From Acidobacteriota bacterium (lineage in GTDB: Bacteria; Acidobacteriota; Terriglobia; Terriglobales; Acidobacteriaceae): 36,020 bases of DNA. The stretch's first letter is position 1; every line of letters begins with the position of its first letter. The notes under the pieces are model-generated. The model searched no databases and had not been told where the DNA came from. It saw only the letters and a list, made by a program, of their open reading frames with translations. The stretch spans positions 1 to 36,020 of the forward strand of contig JABCZC010000044.1 of assembly GCA_013289875.1 (NCBI GenBank), given 5' to 3'. A program made the position numbers and the translations under genes. Below, one piece after another: positions 26,410-35,413 of the stretch.

Positions 26410-26750
26410 CGAATAGCGCTTGCCAGAAGAAGCTCGACGCGTGCTGCAGAAAATCCAGTGGGACGGAGAACGTCGACCACAATGCGCCGCACATCCTGAA
26501 TCGGAAGACTGGTGAGCAGCGTGTGCGATTCTCTAGGGTGCAGCTCCGGCAATGGATCCAGGGATCCCTCCCATGTGGGCAAAAGCGCGGTACGCAAGAC
26601 GGCCTTGGTCTTGCGTTTCGCGCACAAACTGAACGATCGGGCACAGCGGATATGACCACTTCTGTTTGAACGCGTATGACCACCGGATGCGGAGCGCCTA
26701 TTGGCAGCGTCCCATATATTGCTATGTCGTCAACACCTCGAAGATACCGA
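26410..26750. other. Gap after the sugar porter, with a possible gene remnant
   Basis: On the minus strand, 26627-26406 encodes 73 residues starting at GTG. The part 'HPRESHTLLTSLPIQDVRR' followed by IVVDVLRPTGFSAARVELL looks like real protein, perhaps the C-terminal piece of a decayed enzyme; I cannot name it. On the plus strand, TATGACCAC is repeated at 26651 and 26675, 24 bases apart, and could be an operator for the next gene. Confidence 0.35.
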
Positions 26751-27554
26751 ATGACCAGGGCGCTCGCGGAACACCTTTGCAGTGCCGCGCTGTGGGCGCT
26801 TGCGATAGGCGCCTTGCTGCTGACTACGCTACTCGGCCACGCATGGCAGCAAGACCCTAAGATGTCGGGCATGGCCGGGATGAGCACAGACCCCTCGGGC
26901 CATCCCTGTGATGATATGGGCAGCAGGGTGAATGGCATGAGCGTGATGGGCCAGAGCATGGCTGCCATGACGAATCACATGTGCATCACCCCAATGCGGC
27001 CAAAACAGCCCGGGGACGAGGAGAAAGCAAAGGCCCTGGTAGCTGAGGTCAAGGCAACCATCGAGAAATACAAGGATTACAAGAAGGCTCTGGCGGACGG
27101 GTACGTCATCGCTAACCCTACGGTGGTACAACCTCAGTACCACTTCACCAACGATGCGAACGTCCGTTTGGCCGATACCCAGTTCGACCCGACCAAACCA
27201 TCTGCGCTGCTCTACTACCAGACTCCGACCCAGCACTACAAGCTGGAGGGCGTGATGTTCACGGACAGCACAAGCGCAACCGAAGATGAGCTGAACGAGC
27301 GGATCCCGCTTAGCATCGCGCGTTGGCATGAGCACACCAATTTCTGCGGCGCTCCGGCCAACAAGGTCAGCGAATACCATGGCAAAAACCCCAAATTCGG
27401 CATGTTCGGTTCCATCCATACCAAAGAGGCTTGCCAGGCCGAAGGGGGCACCTTTTTTCCCGTGATCTTCAGTTGGATGATTCATGTCTTCCCATACGAG
27501 AACGATTTCAAAGACGTCTTCTCTATGAACGACGACGTGGCCCACGTGCATTGA
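26751..27554 (+). CDS. Exported Met-rich conserved protein, possibly metal (copper) associated
   Basis: 267 residues from ATG 26751. A hydrophobic export segment lies at about 10-29 (CSAALWALAIGALLLTTLLG). Residues 38-82 hold ten methionines in 45 positions, in the MxxM and MSGMAGM style of copper-handling proteins, with His and Cys mixed in. The conserved-looking body has PTVVQPQYHFTNDANV, 'DPTKPSALLYYQTPTQHYKLEG', RWHEHTNFC and SWMIHVFPYENDF, rich in His and aromatic residues. No named domain is recognised with certainty. The in-frame start at 26676 adds 25 residues without an export signal at the front, so 26751 is preferred. Confidence 0.75.
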   Translation: MTRALAEHLCSAALWALAIGALLLTTLLGHAWQQDPKMSGMAGMSTDPSGHPCDDMGSRVNGMSVMGQSMAAMTNHMCITPMRPKQPGDEEKAKALVAEVKATIEKYKDYKKALADGYVIANPTVVQPQYHFTNDANVRLADTQFDPTKPSALLYYQTPTQHYKLEGVMFTDSTSATEDELNERIPLSIARWHEHTNFCGAPANKVSEYHGKNPKFGMFGSIHTKEACQAEGGTFFPVIFSWMIHVFPYENDFKDVFSMNDDVAHVH

Positions 27555-27923
27555 TCGCGTGAACCTTAATCGGGTTGGTCGCTACGGAGAAGGGCGGACG
27601 ACTAAACAGCGATCGAAGGTCGGCAGCGAATTGCCGCTCACCTGCTCCGGGCGACGCCGGGTGGGTGGCCGTCGTCGCGCAGTCCGTAGGCGGCGAAAGC
27701 TTCACAAAGAATCTCTCCCCAATGGAGCTTCAGTGAGGTCGGACGGCACGCGTCCATTCGCGATCAAGGGGGGCGTCAATCAGGAGGAGTACTTCTAAAA
27801 TTAGCTCCGCAGATCCCAATGCTGCGCCGCCCTCGGATCCCACGACAGGATCGAAGTCTTTGTGATTTGTTACTTCACCCGTTGTTGGGGTCCCAAGAGC
27901 CTGGCAACTTGCGCGCATGACGA
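27555..27923. other. Gap between convergent genes; nothing recognised
   Basis: About 370 bases. The open frame at 27559-27798 is extremely Arg-rich and lacks a ribosome site, so I do not call it. No clear terminator hairpin with T-tract was seen. Confidence 0.4.
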
Positions 27924-28973
27924 TTACGGCTCATTAAGGGAGGCCATGTCAATCACAAAGCGGTATTTCACATCAGCCTTCAATACGCGCTCGAAGGCTT
28001 CGTTGATCTGTTGAATGGGTATCACTTCGACGTCCGATGTGATGTTGTGCTCGGCGCAGTAGTCGAGCATTTCCTGGGTTTCGTTCATGCCTCCGATAAT
28101 CGATCCGGTGAGATATCGCCGCTTAAAGATCAAATTCCCCATGAAAATCGTCGGGGGCTGATCCGGCAGGCCCACCTGGCAATAGACTCCGTCACGCTTA
28201 AGGAGCGGCAGGTAGGCGTTCAGATCGTGGACCGCTGAGACCGTATCGAGGACGAAGTCGAAACTGCTCGCCTCTTTCTTCATTGCGTCCGGATCGCTCG
28301 ACAGCACGACATCGTCGGCACCCATGCGCTTCGCATCCGCTGTCTTGGACGTGGACGTTGTGAACTGGACAACGTGCGCACCGAAGGAGTGAGCGAACTT
28401 AAGTCCCATGTGTCCGAGGCCGCCCAGTCCCACCACACCTACCTTCTTGCCCGGGCCTACTTTCCAGTGCCGCAGAGGCGAATACGTGGTGATTCCCGCG
28501 CACAAGAGCGGAGCCACCCTCGCCGGATCGAGCTTCTCCGAGACGCTGTGCACGAAGTGCTCGTCGGTGACGATGTTGTTCGAATAACCTCCATAGGTCG
28601 TCTCTCCGTAACGGTCCTTCACGCCGTAGGTGAGCGTTGCGCCCACTTCGCAGTATTGCTCCTCTCCGGCTTTGCAGCTTGGACAGGTGCGGCACGAGTC
28701 GACGATCACGCCAACGCCAACGCGGTCGCCCGCTTTGAACTTGCTTGCGTCGGAGCCGACGGCGGTCACGCGGCCGACGATCTCGTGCCCCGGAACCATG
28801 GGATACACTGCGTTGCCCCACTCATTGCGTGCAGAGTGGATATCGGAATGGCAGACACCGCAGAATTCGATTTCGACGGCGACATCGTGCCCGGTGAGAT
28901 CGCGGCGGCTGAAGCTGTAGGGGGCAAGAGGCGTAGTGGATTGCTGTGCGGCGTATCCCCGGGATTGAGTCAT
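27924..28973 (-). CDS. NAD(P)-dependent zinc alcohol dehydrogenase, YahK/cinnamyl-alcohol type
   Basis: 349 residues from ATG 28973, supported by AAGGAG six bases upstream (an in-frame start at 29051 is rejected). Catalytic zinc ligands: C38 in CGVCHSD, H63 in PGHE and C158 in APLLCAG. Structural zinc: C94, C97, C100 and C108 in the CRTCPSC...QYC segment. The nucleotide site is GLGGLGHMG (182-190), followed by 'TTSTSKTADAKRMGAD', whose Ser/Thr/Lys pattern suits NADPH. These enzymes reduce a wide range of aldehydes, so a detoxifying role is likely. Divergent from the DtxR-family gene across 119 bases. Confidence 0.93.
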   Translation of the reverse strand: MTQSRGYAAQQSTTPLAPYSFSRRDLTGHDVAVEIEFCGVCHSDIHSARNEWGNAVYPMVPGHEIVGRVTAVGSDASKFKAGDRVGVGVIVDSCRTCPSCKAGEEQYCEVGATLTYGVKDRYGETTYGGYSNNIVTDEHFVHSVSEKLDPARVAPLLCAGITTYSPLRHWKVGPGKKVGVVGLGGLGHMGLKFAHSFGAHVVQFTTSTSKTADAKRMGADDVVLSSDPDAMKKEASSFDFVLDTVSAVHDLNAYLPLLKRDGVYCQVGLPDQPPTIFMGNLIFKRRYLTGSIIGGMNETQEMLDYCAEHNITSDVEVIPIQQINEAFERVLKADVKYRFVIDMASLNEP

Positions 28974-29092
28974 GCGGTGCTCCTTACGATTGGCGTAGTA
29001 GGCGTTGGATCGGTCAAGTGAAAGACGGTCGGTGGAAACCATGGCACCCACGCTTTACAAGCATGGAACGCAAGCGCGATGCTTAGGAAACA

Positions 29093-29791
29093 GTGAAGAC
29101 AGCAATCAGCGTATCAAAGGAAGATTACCTCAAGGCGGTTCTCGAAGCCGAAAGCGAGGGGCAGACCGTCATCTCGGCGACATTAGCGCATTGGCTGGGC
29201 GTGTCGCCTCCGGCGGTTTCGATGGCCGTTCGCCGGCTGAAGCGCGACGGTTATGTTGAGGTGAAGGCCGACGGCGTGGTGCGCCTGACGTCCAAGGGAA
29301 AGCAGACTGCCCACCGTACGGCGCTCCGGCATCATTTGATCGAACGCATGCTTTCGGAGATGTTTGGCATGCCCTGGTACGAGGTTCACGACGAAGCCGA
29401 GCGGCTGGAACACGCTGTGTCGCCGGCGTTTGAGGCTCGGCTGCTCGAAAAGCTTGGCCTGCTGGGCATGTGCCCGCACGGAAACGCCGTGCTCCCTGAG
29501 AATCCTACCAAGCGGGCAAAGCGCGGACTGCGGACCCTTGCGGAAAGCGCCGAAGGTGCCGAATACACGGTCGCCAGCCTGTATGAGCGCGATCCAAAGC
29601 TCTTGCGCTTCCTGCATCAGACTGGGATCGAGCCGGGAGGCACAGTCCGCGTGCTGAAAAAGAACTACGACCAAACGCTGGCGATCGAAACACCCATGGG
29701 CTCGTTTACCTTGGGAGCACCGGCCGCGGAAAAGGTCTGGGTGAAGCCGCGAGCGCAGAACGCCACTGGTGCTGGGCGACCGCGGAATTGA
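29093..29791 (+). CDS. DtxR/MntR family metal-dependent transcriptional regulator
   Basis: 232 residues from GTG 29093 (AGGAA lies just upstream). The winged helix is at about 7-70 (LAHWLGVSPPAVSMAVRRLKRDGYV). The metal-binding and dimerisation domain covers about 75-140: H80 and E84, H99, E103, E106 and H107 in HDEAERLEHAVS, then GMCPHGN. The position of DtxR Cys102 is occupied by Glu103, as in manganese-type MntR. A FeoA/SH3-like domain (about 148-225) closes the protein, which MntR lacks. The regulator probably senses Fe(II) or Mn(II). The nearby iron exporter gene at 34174 is a plausible target, but no operator was identified. Confidence 0.92.
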   Translation: MKTAISVSKEDYLKAVLEAESEGQTVISATLAHWLGVSPPAVSMAVRRLKRDGYVEVKADGVVRLTSKGKQTAHRTALRHHLIERMLSEMFGMPWYEVHDEAERLEHAVSPAFEARLLEKLGLLGMCPHGNAVLPENPTKRAKRGLRTLAESAEGAEYTVASLYERDPKLLRFLHQTGIEPGGTVRVLKKNYDQTLAIETPMGSFTLGAPAAEKVWVKPRAQNATGAGRPRN

Positions 29792-29882
29792 GCATTGCAT
29801 CGAGCTTCTCTGCCTTAAACCGCTCCTCCACCTTATGATGGATATTTTTCTCAGCCGCCCGGTGTGTAGTATTCGAACAAGA

Positions 29883-32800
29883 ATGCAACTGCTTTGCCGG
29901 CGAGCCCCGAGAAAACCAACACTGACAAGTGTGGTTCTGGGATCTGCGCTGCTCTTCGCCGCAACCACGGGGTCAGCGCTCGATCCGCATCAGAGCCTGC
30001 GGCACTACGGCTACCAGTCATGGCAGACCGACGACGGCTTGCCGCAAAATACCATCCATGCGGTGCTGCAAACGCGCGACGGCTTTATCTGGTTCGCCAC
30101 CGAGGCCGGCCTCGTGCGCTTCGATTCCGTGAGATTTGGGGTTTTCACGCGCAAGGACACTCCGCAACTCGGCAGCGATCTTATCTACGACCTGATGGAA
30201 GACAAGTCGGGCGCGCTCTGGATCGGCACTTCGAATGGAGTAACACGGTATCGCGATAGGAGTTTTCAGACGTTCGCTGACTCCGATGAATTGAAGACCA
30301 GCGCGGTGTGGTCGCTGCACGAAGATAGCAGCGGCACAATCTGGGCCCTTACCGCCACCGGCCTGACGCGCTTCGACGGTCGCAGCTTTCGCGCCGTGGC
30401 CGGAATTCCTCCATTGAACGAGTCGAGCCGGATGCTCGATGGCGCGTATGGAGATCTCTGGCTCGCGACATCGAATGGGCTCTATCACGCGGAATGGGGC
30501 GATATCCGCCGATTCAAGGCCGCCGGGCAAGCAGCCGCTATCCAGGCGCTCGCCCTCGACAAGACCGGTCGCGTGTGGGCCGGCATGCAGAACGGTCTTG
30601 AAATCTGCGCGGCGGAGAAGTGCGATGCGGTCACGCTGCCTCCCGCCACGCCTGCATCCCACAACGTTGCCGCACTCACCGTAGATGCGGCGGGCACTAT
30701 TTGGATTGGAACAGGCGCGGGCCTCATCCGTGATGACGGCACGCGCATGACTGCATACTCAGAACAGGACGGTCTTCCCTCTGGCATTGTGCAGTTGCTG
30801 TTCTGTGATCGCGAAGGCTCGCTATGGGTCGGCACCGGCGCAGGCATCGCCCGCATAGCTGATGGAAAGATTGAGGCATTCACCCCGAAGGAAGGCTTCT
30901 CAAGCAACGTAGTTCTTTCGATTCTCGAAGACCGCGAGGGCAATCTCTGGCTGGGAACGGAATCGGGCGGCGTGGATATATTGCGCGACCGCACATTTAC
31001 GACATATACGGCGCAGGACGGCATCTCGGATGATCACATTCGCTCGGTCTATCAAGATCGCGCAGGCACCGTGTGGTTGGGCACCAGCGGCGGCGGTCTT
31101 GATCGTAGAAAGGCAGACGGATTCACCACGCTGACAACGGCAAATGGCCTTTCGAGCAACGTGGTTCTCGCGATTGCCGGCGACCCCAATGGCGACCTAT
31201 GGCTGGGCACACCCGACGGACTCAATCGTATCCACGGTGGCAAGGTAACCCTCTTCACGTCAGCCGACGGATTGGCGGATGACTTCGTTCGCTCTCTTTA
31301 CTTCGATGCGCAGGGCTCACTGTGGATTGGGACACGGCGAGGGCTTTCGCAACTGAAAAACGGCAAGTTTACCACCTATTCAGCTCTCGACGGCCTGGGC
31401 AGCGATCTCGTGGGCTCCATCCTGCAATCGCGAGACGGGTCATTATGGATCAGCACGCTGGGCGGCCTGACGCATCTGAATCACGGTAAGTTCAAAAACT
31501 ATGCGGTGAAGAATGGCCTCTCAAATCACACCGTCACCGCCCTGCACGAAGATGCCGACGGAACGCTTTGGATTGGAACCAATGGTGGAGGGTTGAATCG
31601 CTGGCAGCAAGGCATCTTTAAGCCAATCGTATTGAAAGAAGACGCGGCGCTGCCCGAGACGATCTACAGCATTCTCGAAGATGGTGACGGCAATCTGTGG
31701 ATGAGCTCGAACCATGGGATTTTTTGCGCGAATCGTAACGACTTGAATCGCTACGCGGATGGTGCAGCTTCAACCGTGGCGGTCATGTCATACGGCGTTG
31801 CAGATGGAATGAAGGTCAACGAGGCAAGCAGCGGCGGCCATCCCGCGGCGTGGAGACTTGAAGATGGCAAGCTCTGGTTCGCGACTCTGAAAGGGGCGGC
31901 CACGGTTGACCCCGCTCACCTGGCGATGAATCACGTGCCGCCGCTGATGAGCATTGAGCAGGTCAGTGTCGACGACAAACCGGAGATCGTGCGCGACACA
32001 GTTACGATTCAACCGGGAGGCCGCCGTTTCGCGTTTGAATATGCGGCGCTCAGCTTCGCGGCTCCACAGAAGGTTCGCTTCAAGTACCGGCTGGAAGGTT
32101 TTGACCACGCGTGGGTAGAGGCGGGTACGTTGCGTACCGCCTACTACACAAATCTTCCGCCCGGCCGTTACACATTTCAGGTCCTGGCCTGCAATAACGA
32201 CGGCGTCTGGAGTGGCGCACCTGCCTCGCTGGCAATCCGGCTGGAGCCATATTTCTACCAAACAATATGGTCTTATCTGCTGCTCGCTTTGACGGCGGCG
32301 CTGCTCTGGTATGGATGGTATCGCTGGCGGGTGCAGCAGGTGGAGTCGAGATTCCACGCAGTTCTGGCGGAACGCAACCGAATAGCACGCGAGATTCACG
32401 ACACGCTGGCACAGGGATTTGTGGCAGTGTCAGTACAGTTGCAGATTGTTTCACGTCTGCTTGGAAGCTCGACTGACACAGCTCGGCAACATCTGGGGCA
32501 GGCGCAGGACCTGGTGCGCAGCGGACTCGAAGACGCGCGCAAGGCAATTTGGGAGCTTCGCTCGCAGAGCGCAGAGAATCAAGACCTTGCCGCTAAGCTC
32601 GTAAAGATGGCAGATCGCGTAACGACTGGAACAGAGATCAAGACCGAGGTACGCGTGAATGGCACTTATCACCCCCTGCCGGAGCGAGTAGAGGGCGAAT
32701 TGCTGCGGATCGCACAGGAAGCAGTGACCAACGCCGTGCGACATGCCGATCCGAACCGCGTGGAGATTCAATTAAGGTTCGCAGGCAAGCGGATGGAACT

Positions 32801-32987
32801 GAGCGTCGAGGATAACGGCCGCGGTTTTTCCGGGGAGATTCCGTCGACACAAGATGGACACTTTGGGTTGACCGGTATGAAAGAACGCGCGCAACAAATC
32901 GGCGGCTCACTGACGGTAAGCAGTAAAGAAGGCCAGGGCACGCGCGTCTGCGTCTGCGTCGAAATGCCAACGGCTGAAAGAGAATGA
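29883..32987 (+). CDS. Hybrid-length sensor histidine kinase with periplasmic beta-propeller (Reg_prop/Y_Y_Y, HisKA_3)
   Basis: 1034 residues from ATG 29883. The signal peptide (about 10-32, TSVVLGSALLFAATTGSA) leads into Reg_prop blades, with repeated 'DGLxxxxVxxxxxDxxGxLWIGT' elements (for example WLGTSGGGLDRR, WIGTNGGGLNRW) to about 690. A Y_Y_Y domain (about 715-780; FEYAALSFAAPQKVRFKYRL in parts) and one transmembrane helix (about 796-812, LLLALTAALLWYGWY) come next. The cytoplasmic kinase has the phospho-accepting His839 in REIHDTLAQG, the N-box EAVTNAVRHADPNRV and the G-box DNGRGFSG. Similar kinases in Bacteroidetes and Acidobacteria respond to carbohydrates. A GTG start at 29769 overlapping dtxR is possible but adds residues before the signal peptide. 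Confidence 0.93.
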   Translation: MQLLCRRAPRKPTLTSVVLGSALLFAATTGSALDPHQSLRHYGYQSWQTDDGLPQNTIHAVLQTRDGFIWFATEAGLVRFDSVRFGVFTRKDTPQLGSDLIYDLMEDKSGALWIGTSNGVTRYRDRSFQTFADSDELKTSAVWSLHEDSSGTIWALTATGLTRFDGRSFRAVAGIPPLNESSRMLDGAYGDLWLATSNGLYHAEWGDIRRFKAAGQAAAIQALALDKTGRVWAGMQNGLEICAAEKCDAVTLPPATPASHNVAALTVDAAGTIWIGTGAGLIRDDGTRMTAYSEQDGLPSGIVQLLFCDREGSLWVGTGAGIARIADGKIEAFTPKEGFSSNVVLSILEDREGNLWLGTESGGVDILRDRTFTTYTAQDGISDDHIRSVYQDRAGTVWLGTSGGGLDRRKADGFTTLTTANGLSSNVVLAIAGDPNGDLWLGTPDGLNRIHGGKVTLFTSADGLADDFVRSLYFDAQGSLWIGTRRGLSQLKNGKFTTYSALDGLGSDLVGSILQSRDGSLWISTLGGLTHLNHGKFKNYAVKNGLSNHTVTALHEDADGTLWIGTNGGGLNRWQQGIFKPIVLKEDAALPETIYSILEDGDGNLWMSSNHGIFCANRNDLNRYADGAASTVAVMSYGVADGMKVNEASSGGHPAAWRLEDGKLWFATLKGAATVDPAHLAMNHVPPLMSIEQVSVDDKPEIVRDTVTIQPGGRRFAFEYAALSFAAPQKVRFKYRLEGFDHAWVEAGTLRTAYYTNLPPGRYTFQVLACNNDGVWSGAPASLAIRLEPYFYQTIWSYLLLALTAALLWYGWYRWRVQQVESRFHAVLAERNRIAREIHDTLAQGFVAVSVQLQIVSRLLGSSTDTARQHLGQAQDLVRSGLEDARKAIWELRSQSAENQDLAAKLVKMADRVTTGTEIKTEVRVNGTYHPLPERVEGELLRIAQEAVTNAVRHADPNRVEIQLRFAGKRMELSVEDNGRGFSGEIPSTQDGHFGLTGMKERAQQIGGSLTVSSKEGQGTRVCVCVEMPTAERE

Positions 32988-33000
32988 GAGTGAAAGAACA

Positions 33001-33627
33001 ATGAGCGAACAGATTCGTATCCTGGTTGTCGATGACCACACGGTTGTGAGGCAAGGCATTGTCGCGCTGCTGAATACAGTTTCCGACCTGACGGTAGTTG
33101 CGGAAGCCGCTGACGGACAGGAAGCGATTGACGTCTATCGCAAACACAGGCCGGACGTAACGCTGATGGACCTGCGCCTGCCGAAGATGGGCGGCGCGGA
33201 TGCAATTGCGCAGATACGGCAGGAACACCCAACAGCACGCATTATCGTATTGACTACCTTCGATGGAGACGAGGATATCTTTCGCGCGCTGCAGGCTGGA
33301 GCCAAAGGATATCTGCTGAAGGGCACCGACGCCGACGAGCTTACAGCTGCCATCCGTTCGGTCTACGCGGGCAAGTCGAGGATTCCCGCCTTTGTCGCCG
33401 AGAAGCTCGCCGAACGCATGGGCGGTCCCGCTCTCACCGCACGCGAGCTTGAGGTATTAAAGCGAATCGTGGCCGGACGCAGTAACAAGGAAATTTCGGG
33501 CGACCTTCACATCTCAGAGGCGACAGTGAAGACCCACATCAACAGCCTGCTGAGCAAACTCGGTGTGAGTGATCGAACGCAGGCAGCGACGACCGCACTG
33601 CAGCGCGGCATCGTTCATCTCGACTAG
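33001..33627 (+). CDS. NarL/FixJ-type response regulator
   Basis: 208 residues, 13 bases after the kinase gene and therefore its likely partner. Receiver domain 1-120: acidic pair D11-D12, phospho-acceptor D57 in LMDLRLPKMGG, T85-T86 in VLTTFDGD, and K107 in GYLLKG. LuxR/GerE helix-turn-helix at about 143-200: LTARELEVLKRIVAGRSNK in part, then ISEATVKTHINSLLSKLGV. A DNA-binding transcription factor. It reads on into the next gene with a 19-base gap. Confidence 0.96.
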   Translation: MSEQIRILVVDDHTVVRQGIVALLNTVSDLTVVAEAADGQEAIDVYRKHRPDVTLMDLRLPKMGGADAIAQIRQEHPTARIIVLTTFDGDEDIFRALQAGAKGYLLKGTDADELTAAIRSVYAGKSRIPAFVAEKLAERMGGPALTARELEVLKRIVAGRSNKEISGDLHISEATVKTHINSLLSKLGVSDRTQAATTALQRGIVHLD

Positions 33628-33646
33628 CTTTCGGAGTAATTCATTG

Positions 33647-34165
33647 ATGCGAAGACTTACTGTAATCGCGGTTTTGATATTGACCGGTTCGCTTTTGTGC
33701 GCCGCCCAGGGAACAAAGATCTCGGGCTGGCGTGCCGCGACTGAGGGCGAGTTGAAGAATCTGCTGCCTGCGCGCGCCCCGGTGCAACAGGAGCGCATCG
33801 AGACGGAGATGCGGACTGCTTCCGGCATTTCCAACGGCCACGGCAAGTTTGTCGCCGGAGTAGTTCTGATTACCGCCGGATATTCCGCCGATGGCAAGTA
33901 CTCTCATTACTTCGTCACCCAGGTTCCATTGAAGATCGCCAACTTTCAGCTGACACCGGGCGCCTACGTCATTGGCTGGGAGCGTATGGAGGACGGGCTT
34001 AACGTAAAGTTCTATGAAGCCACTTCGGGAAAACTGCTGGGTTCGGTCGTGGCTACATTGAATCCGGCGATTATTCGGGTAGAATCATTTCGCGTCTGGC
34101 CGCCGGGGGATCGTCAACTTATGCAGATAGGGCGGTTCAGTTTCGGTTATCAGATCGGAGATTAG
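33647..34165 (+). CDS. Small exported protein of unknown function
   Basis: 172 residues from ATG 33647, with GGAG 11 bases upstream. A signal peptide covers about 1-20 (RRLTVIAVLILTGSLLCAAQ). The mature part is predicted beta-rich ('KFVAGVVLITAGYSADGKYS', 'TPGAYVIGWERMEDGLNVKFYE', 'RVESFRVWPPGDRQLMQIG'). No named domain is recognised. It sits between the response regulator and the iron transporter, spaced 19 and 8 bases, so it is probably part of the same transcript. An upstream in-frame start at 33569 would overlap the response regulator gene. Confidence 0.8.
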   Translation: MRRLTVIAVLILTGSLLCAAQGTKISGWRAATEGELKNLLPARAPVQQERIETEMRTASGISNGHGKFVAGVVLITAGYSADGKYSHYFVTQVPLKIANFQLTPGAYVIGWERMEDGLNVKFYEATSGKLLGSVVATLNPAIIRVESFRVWPPGDRQLMQIGRFSFGYQIGD

Positions 34166-34173
34166 CTTTCACG

Positions 34174-35400
34174 ATGGCCGACCCGAAGCCCGAGAACACG
34201 AAGCAGCCGACAAAGCAACGCAAACTGCTCGCAGCTCTGGAGGCCAATTGGCAAACGGAGATGATCGGCTACTACACCTATCGCACGCTCTCCGAGCGCG
34301 ATGACGACCCGTTACGTAAAGAGACGTTGCGGCACATGGCTGAAGCCGAGGCAGAACACGCCGCACTCTGGGCGAAGCGCATTCTTGAGCTTGGCGGAAC
34401 GCAGCCCAGATACACAGGCAAAGTTACCGGCGACGCTGATAGTCTTGCGAACCGGCTAGGCGGCCAGCGAATGGCTCTGCGACGGCTGGAGATCGATGAA
34501 AGCCGCGCCATCGCCCTCTATGGCCAACAACTCAAGGAGCTGGACGATGAGCCAAGCCTCACGGTTCTGCGGCAGGTGATCGAGGAAGAGCGCGACCACT
34601 ACCGTGAATTGAGCAGCCTGATCCGGCAGCGTTATCCGCGCAGAGCGCACGAAAGAGAACCATCGAAGCCCCAGGCCTTGCTGAACGAATTATTGGCAAA
34701 GCGCAACGGCACCGGCACAGGCCGACAGACGGCGGGCTGGATCGGCGACGCAATCTATGGCGTGAACGACGGTCTGGGCGCGATCTTCGGCATCGTCTCG
34801 GGCGTCTCCGGAGCCACGCAGGGTACCAGCAAATACGTATTGCTGGCCGGGATCGCCGGCATGATTGCCAGCGCGCTATCGATGGGATCAGGAGCGTACC
34901 TCGCTGCGAAGAGCGAGCGCGAAATCTACGAGGCCGAGGTGGAACGCGAACGCGAAGCCATCGAGATGAATGGACCCGAAGCTCGCGAGTTATTATCGCT
35001 CTACTACCAGGTGAAAGGCCTTCCGGAAGACGACGCGGATCATGTCGTCGAACATATTGCCAAGGACAAGGACCAACTCCTGCGCGCGCTGGCCTCGGAA
35101 CGACTGAAGTCTACGGAAGAAGCGCTGCGCAACCCCATGAAATCGGCGGTCTCCGGAGCGTTGTCGACTGCAATTGGCGCCTTCATTCCCATCATTCCCT
35201 TTTTCTTTCTCACTGGCTATCCGGCGGTGATCGCTTCGGCAGTCGTCTCCCTGGCGGCACACTTCGCCGTTGGCGCAGCCAAGTCCCTCATCACGGTGCG
35301 CTCGTGGTGGGCCAGCGGCATGGAGATGACGCTGGTCGGCGCTGTCGAAGGCATCGTAACCTACGTGATCGGCATCGGGCTGGGCAGGCTCGGGGCGTAG
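34174..35400 (+). CDS. MbfA-like ferritin/VIT1 fusion, probable iron exporter
   Basis: 408 residues. The N-terminal ferritin-like di-iron domain (about 18-150) has E29, then AEAEAEHAALW with E59 and H62, E109, and EERDHYREL with E139 and H142. The C-terminal VIT1/CCC1 transporter domain (about 175-405) includes GVNDGLGAIFGIVSGVSGAT and several membrane helices (for instance VSGALSTAIGAFIPIIPFF). MbfA of Bradyrhizobium and Agrobacterium has this order and exports iron, protecting from peroxide stress. It lies eight bases after the preceding gene. The DtxR-family gene lies 4.4 kb upstream. An iron-export role here is inferred from family knowledge. Confidence 0.93.
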   Translation: MADPKPENTKQPTKQRKLLAALEANWQTEMIGYYTYRTLSERDDDPLRKETLRHMAEAEAEHAALWAKRILELGGTQPRYTGKVTGDADSLANRLGGQRMALRRLEIDESRAIALYGQQLKELDDEPSLTVLRQVIEEERDHYRELSSLIRQRYPRRAHEREPSKPQALLNELLAKRNGTGTGRQTAGWIGDAIYGVNDGLGAIFGIVSGVSGATQGTSKYVLLAGIAGMIASALSMGSGAYLAAKSEREIYEAEVEREREAIEMNGPEARELLSLYYQVKGLPEDDADHVVEHIAKDKDQLLRALASERLKSTEEALRNPMKSAVSGALSTAIGAFIPIIPFFFLTGYPAVIASAVVSLAAHFAVGAAKSLITVRSWWASGMEMTLVGAVEGIVTYVIGIGLGRLGA

Positions 35401-35413
35401 GCGTTCCCTGCGC

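Noticed and set aside
27559..27798. Small plus-strand gene after the Met-rich protein
   Set aside because: Arg-rich translation without ribosome site or recognisable sequence.
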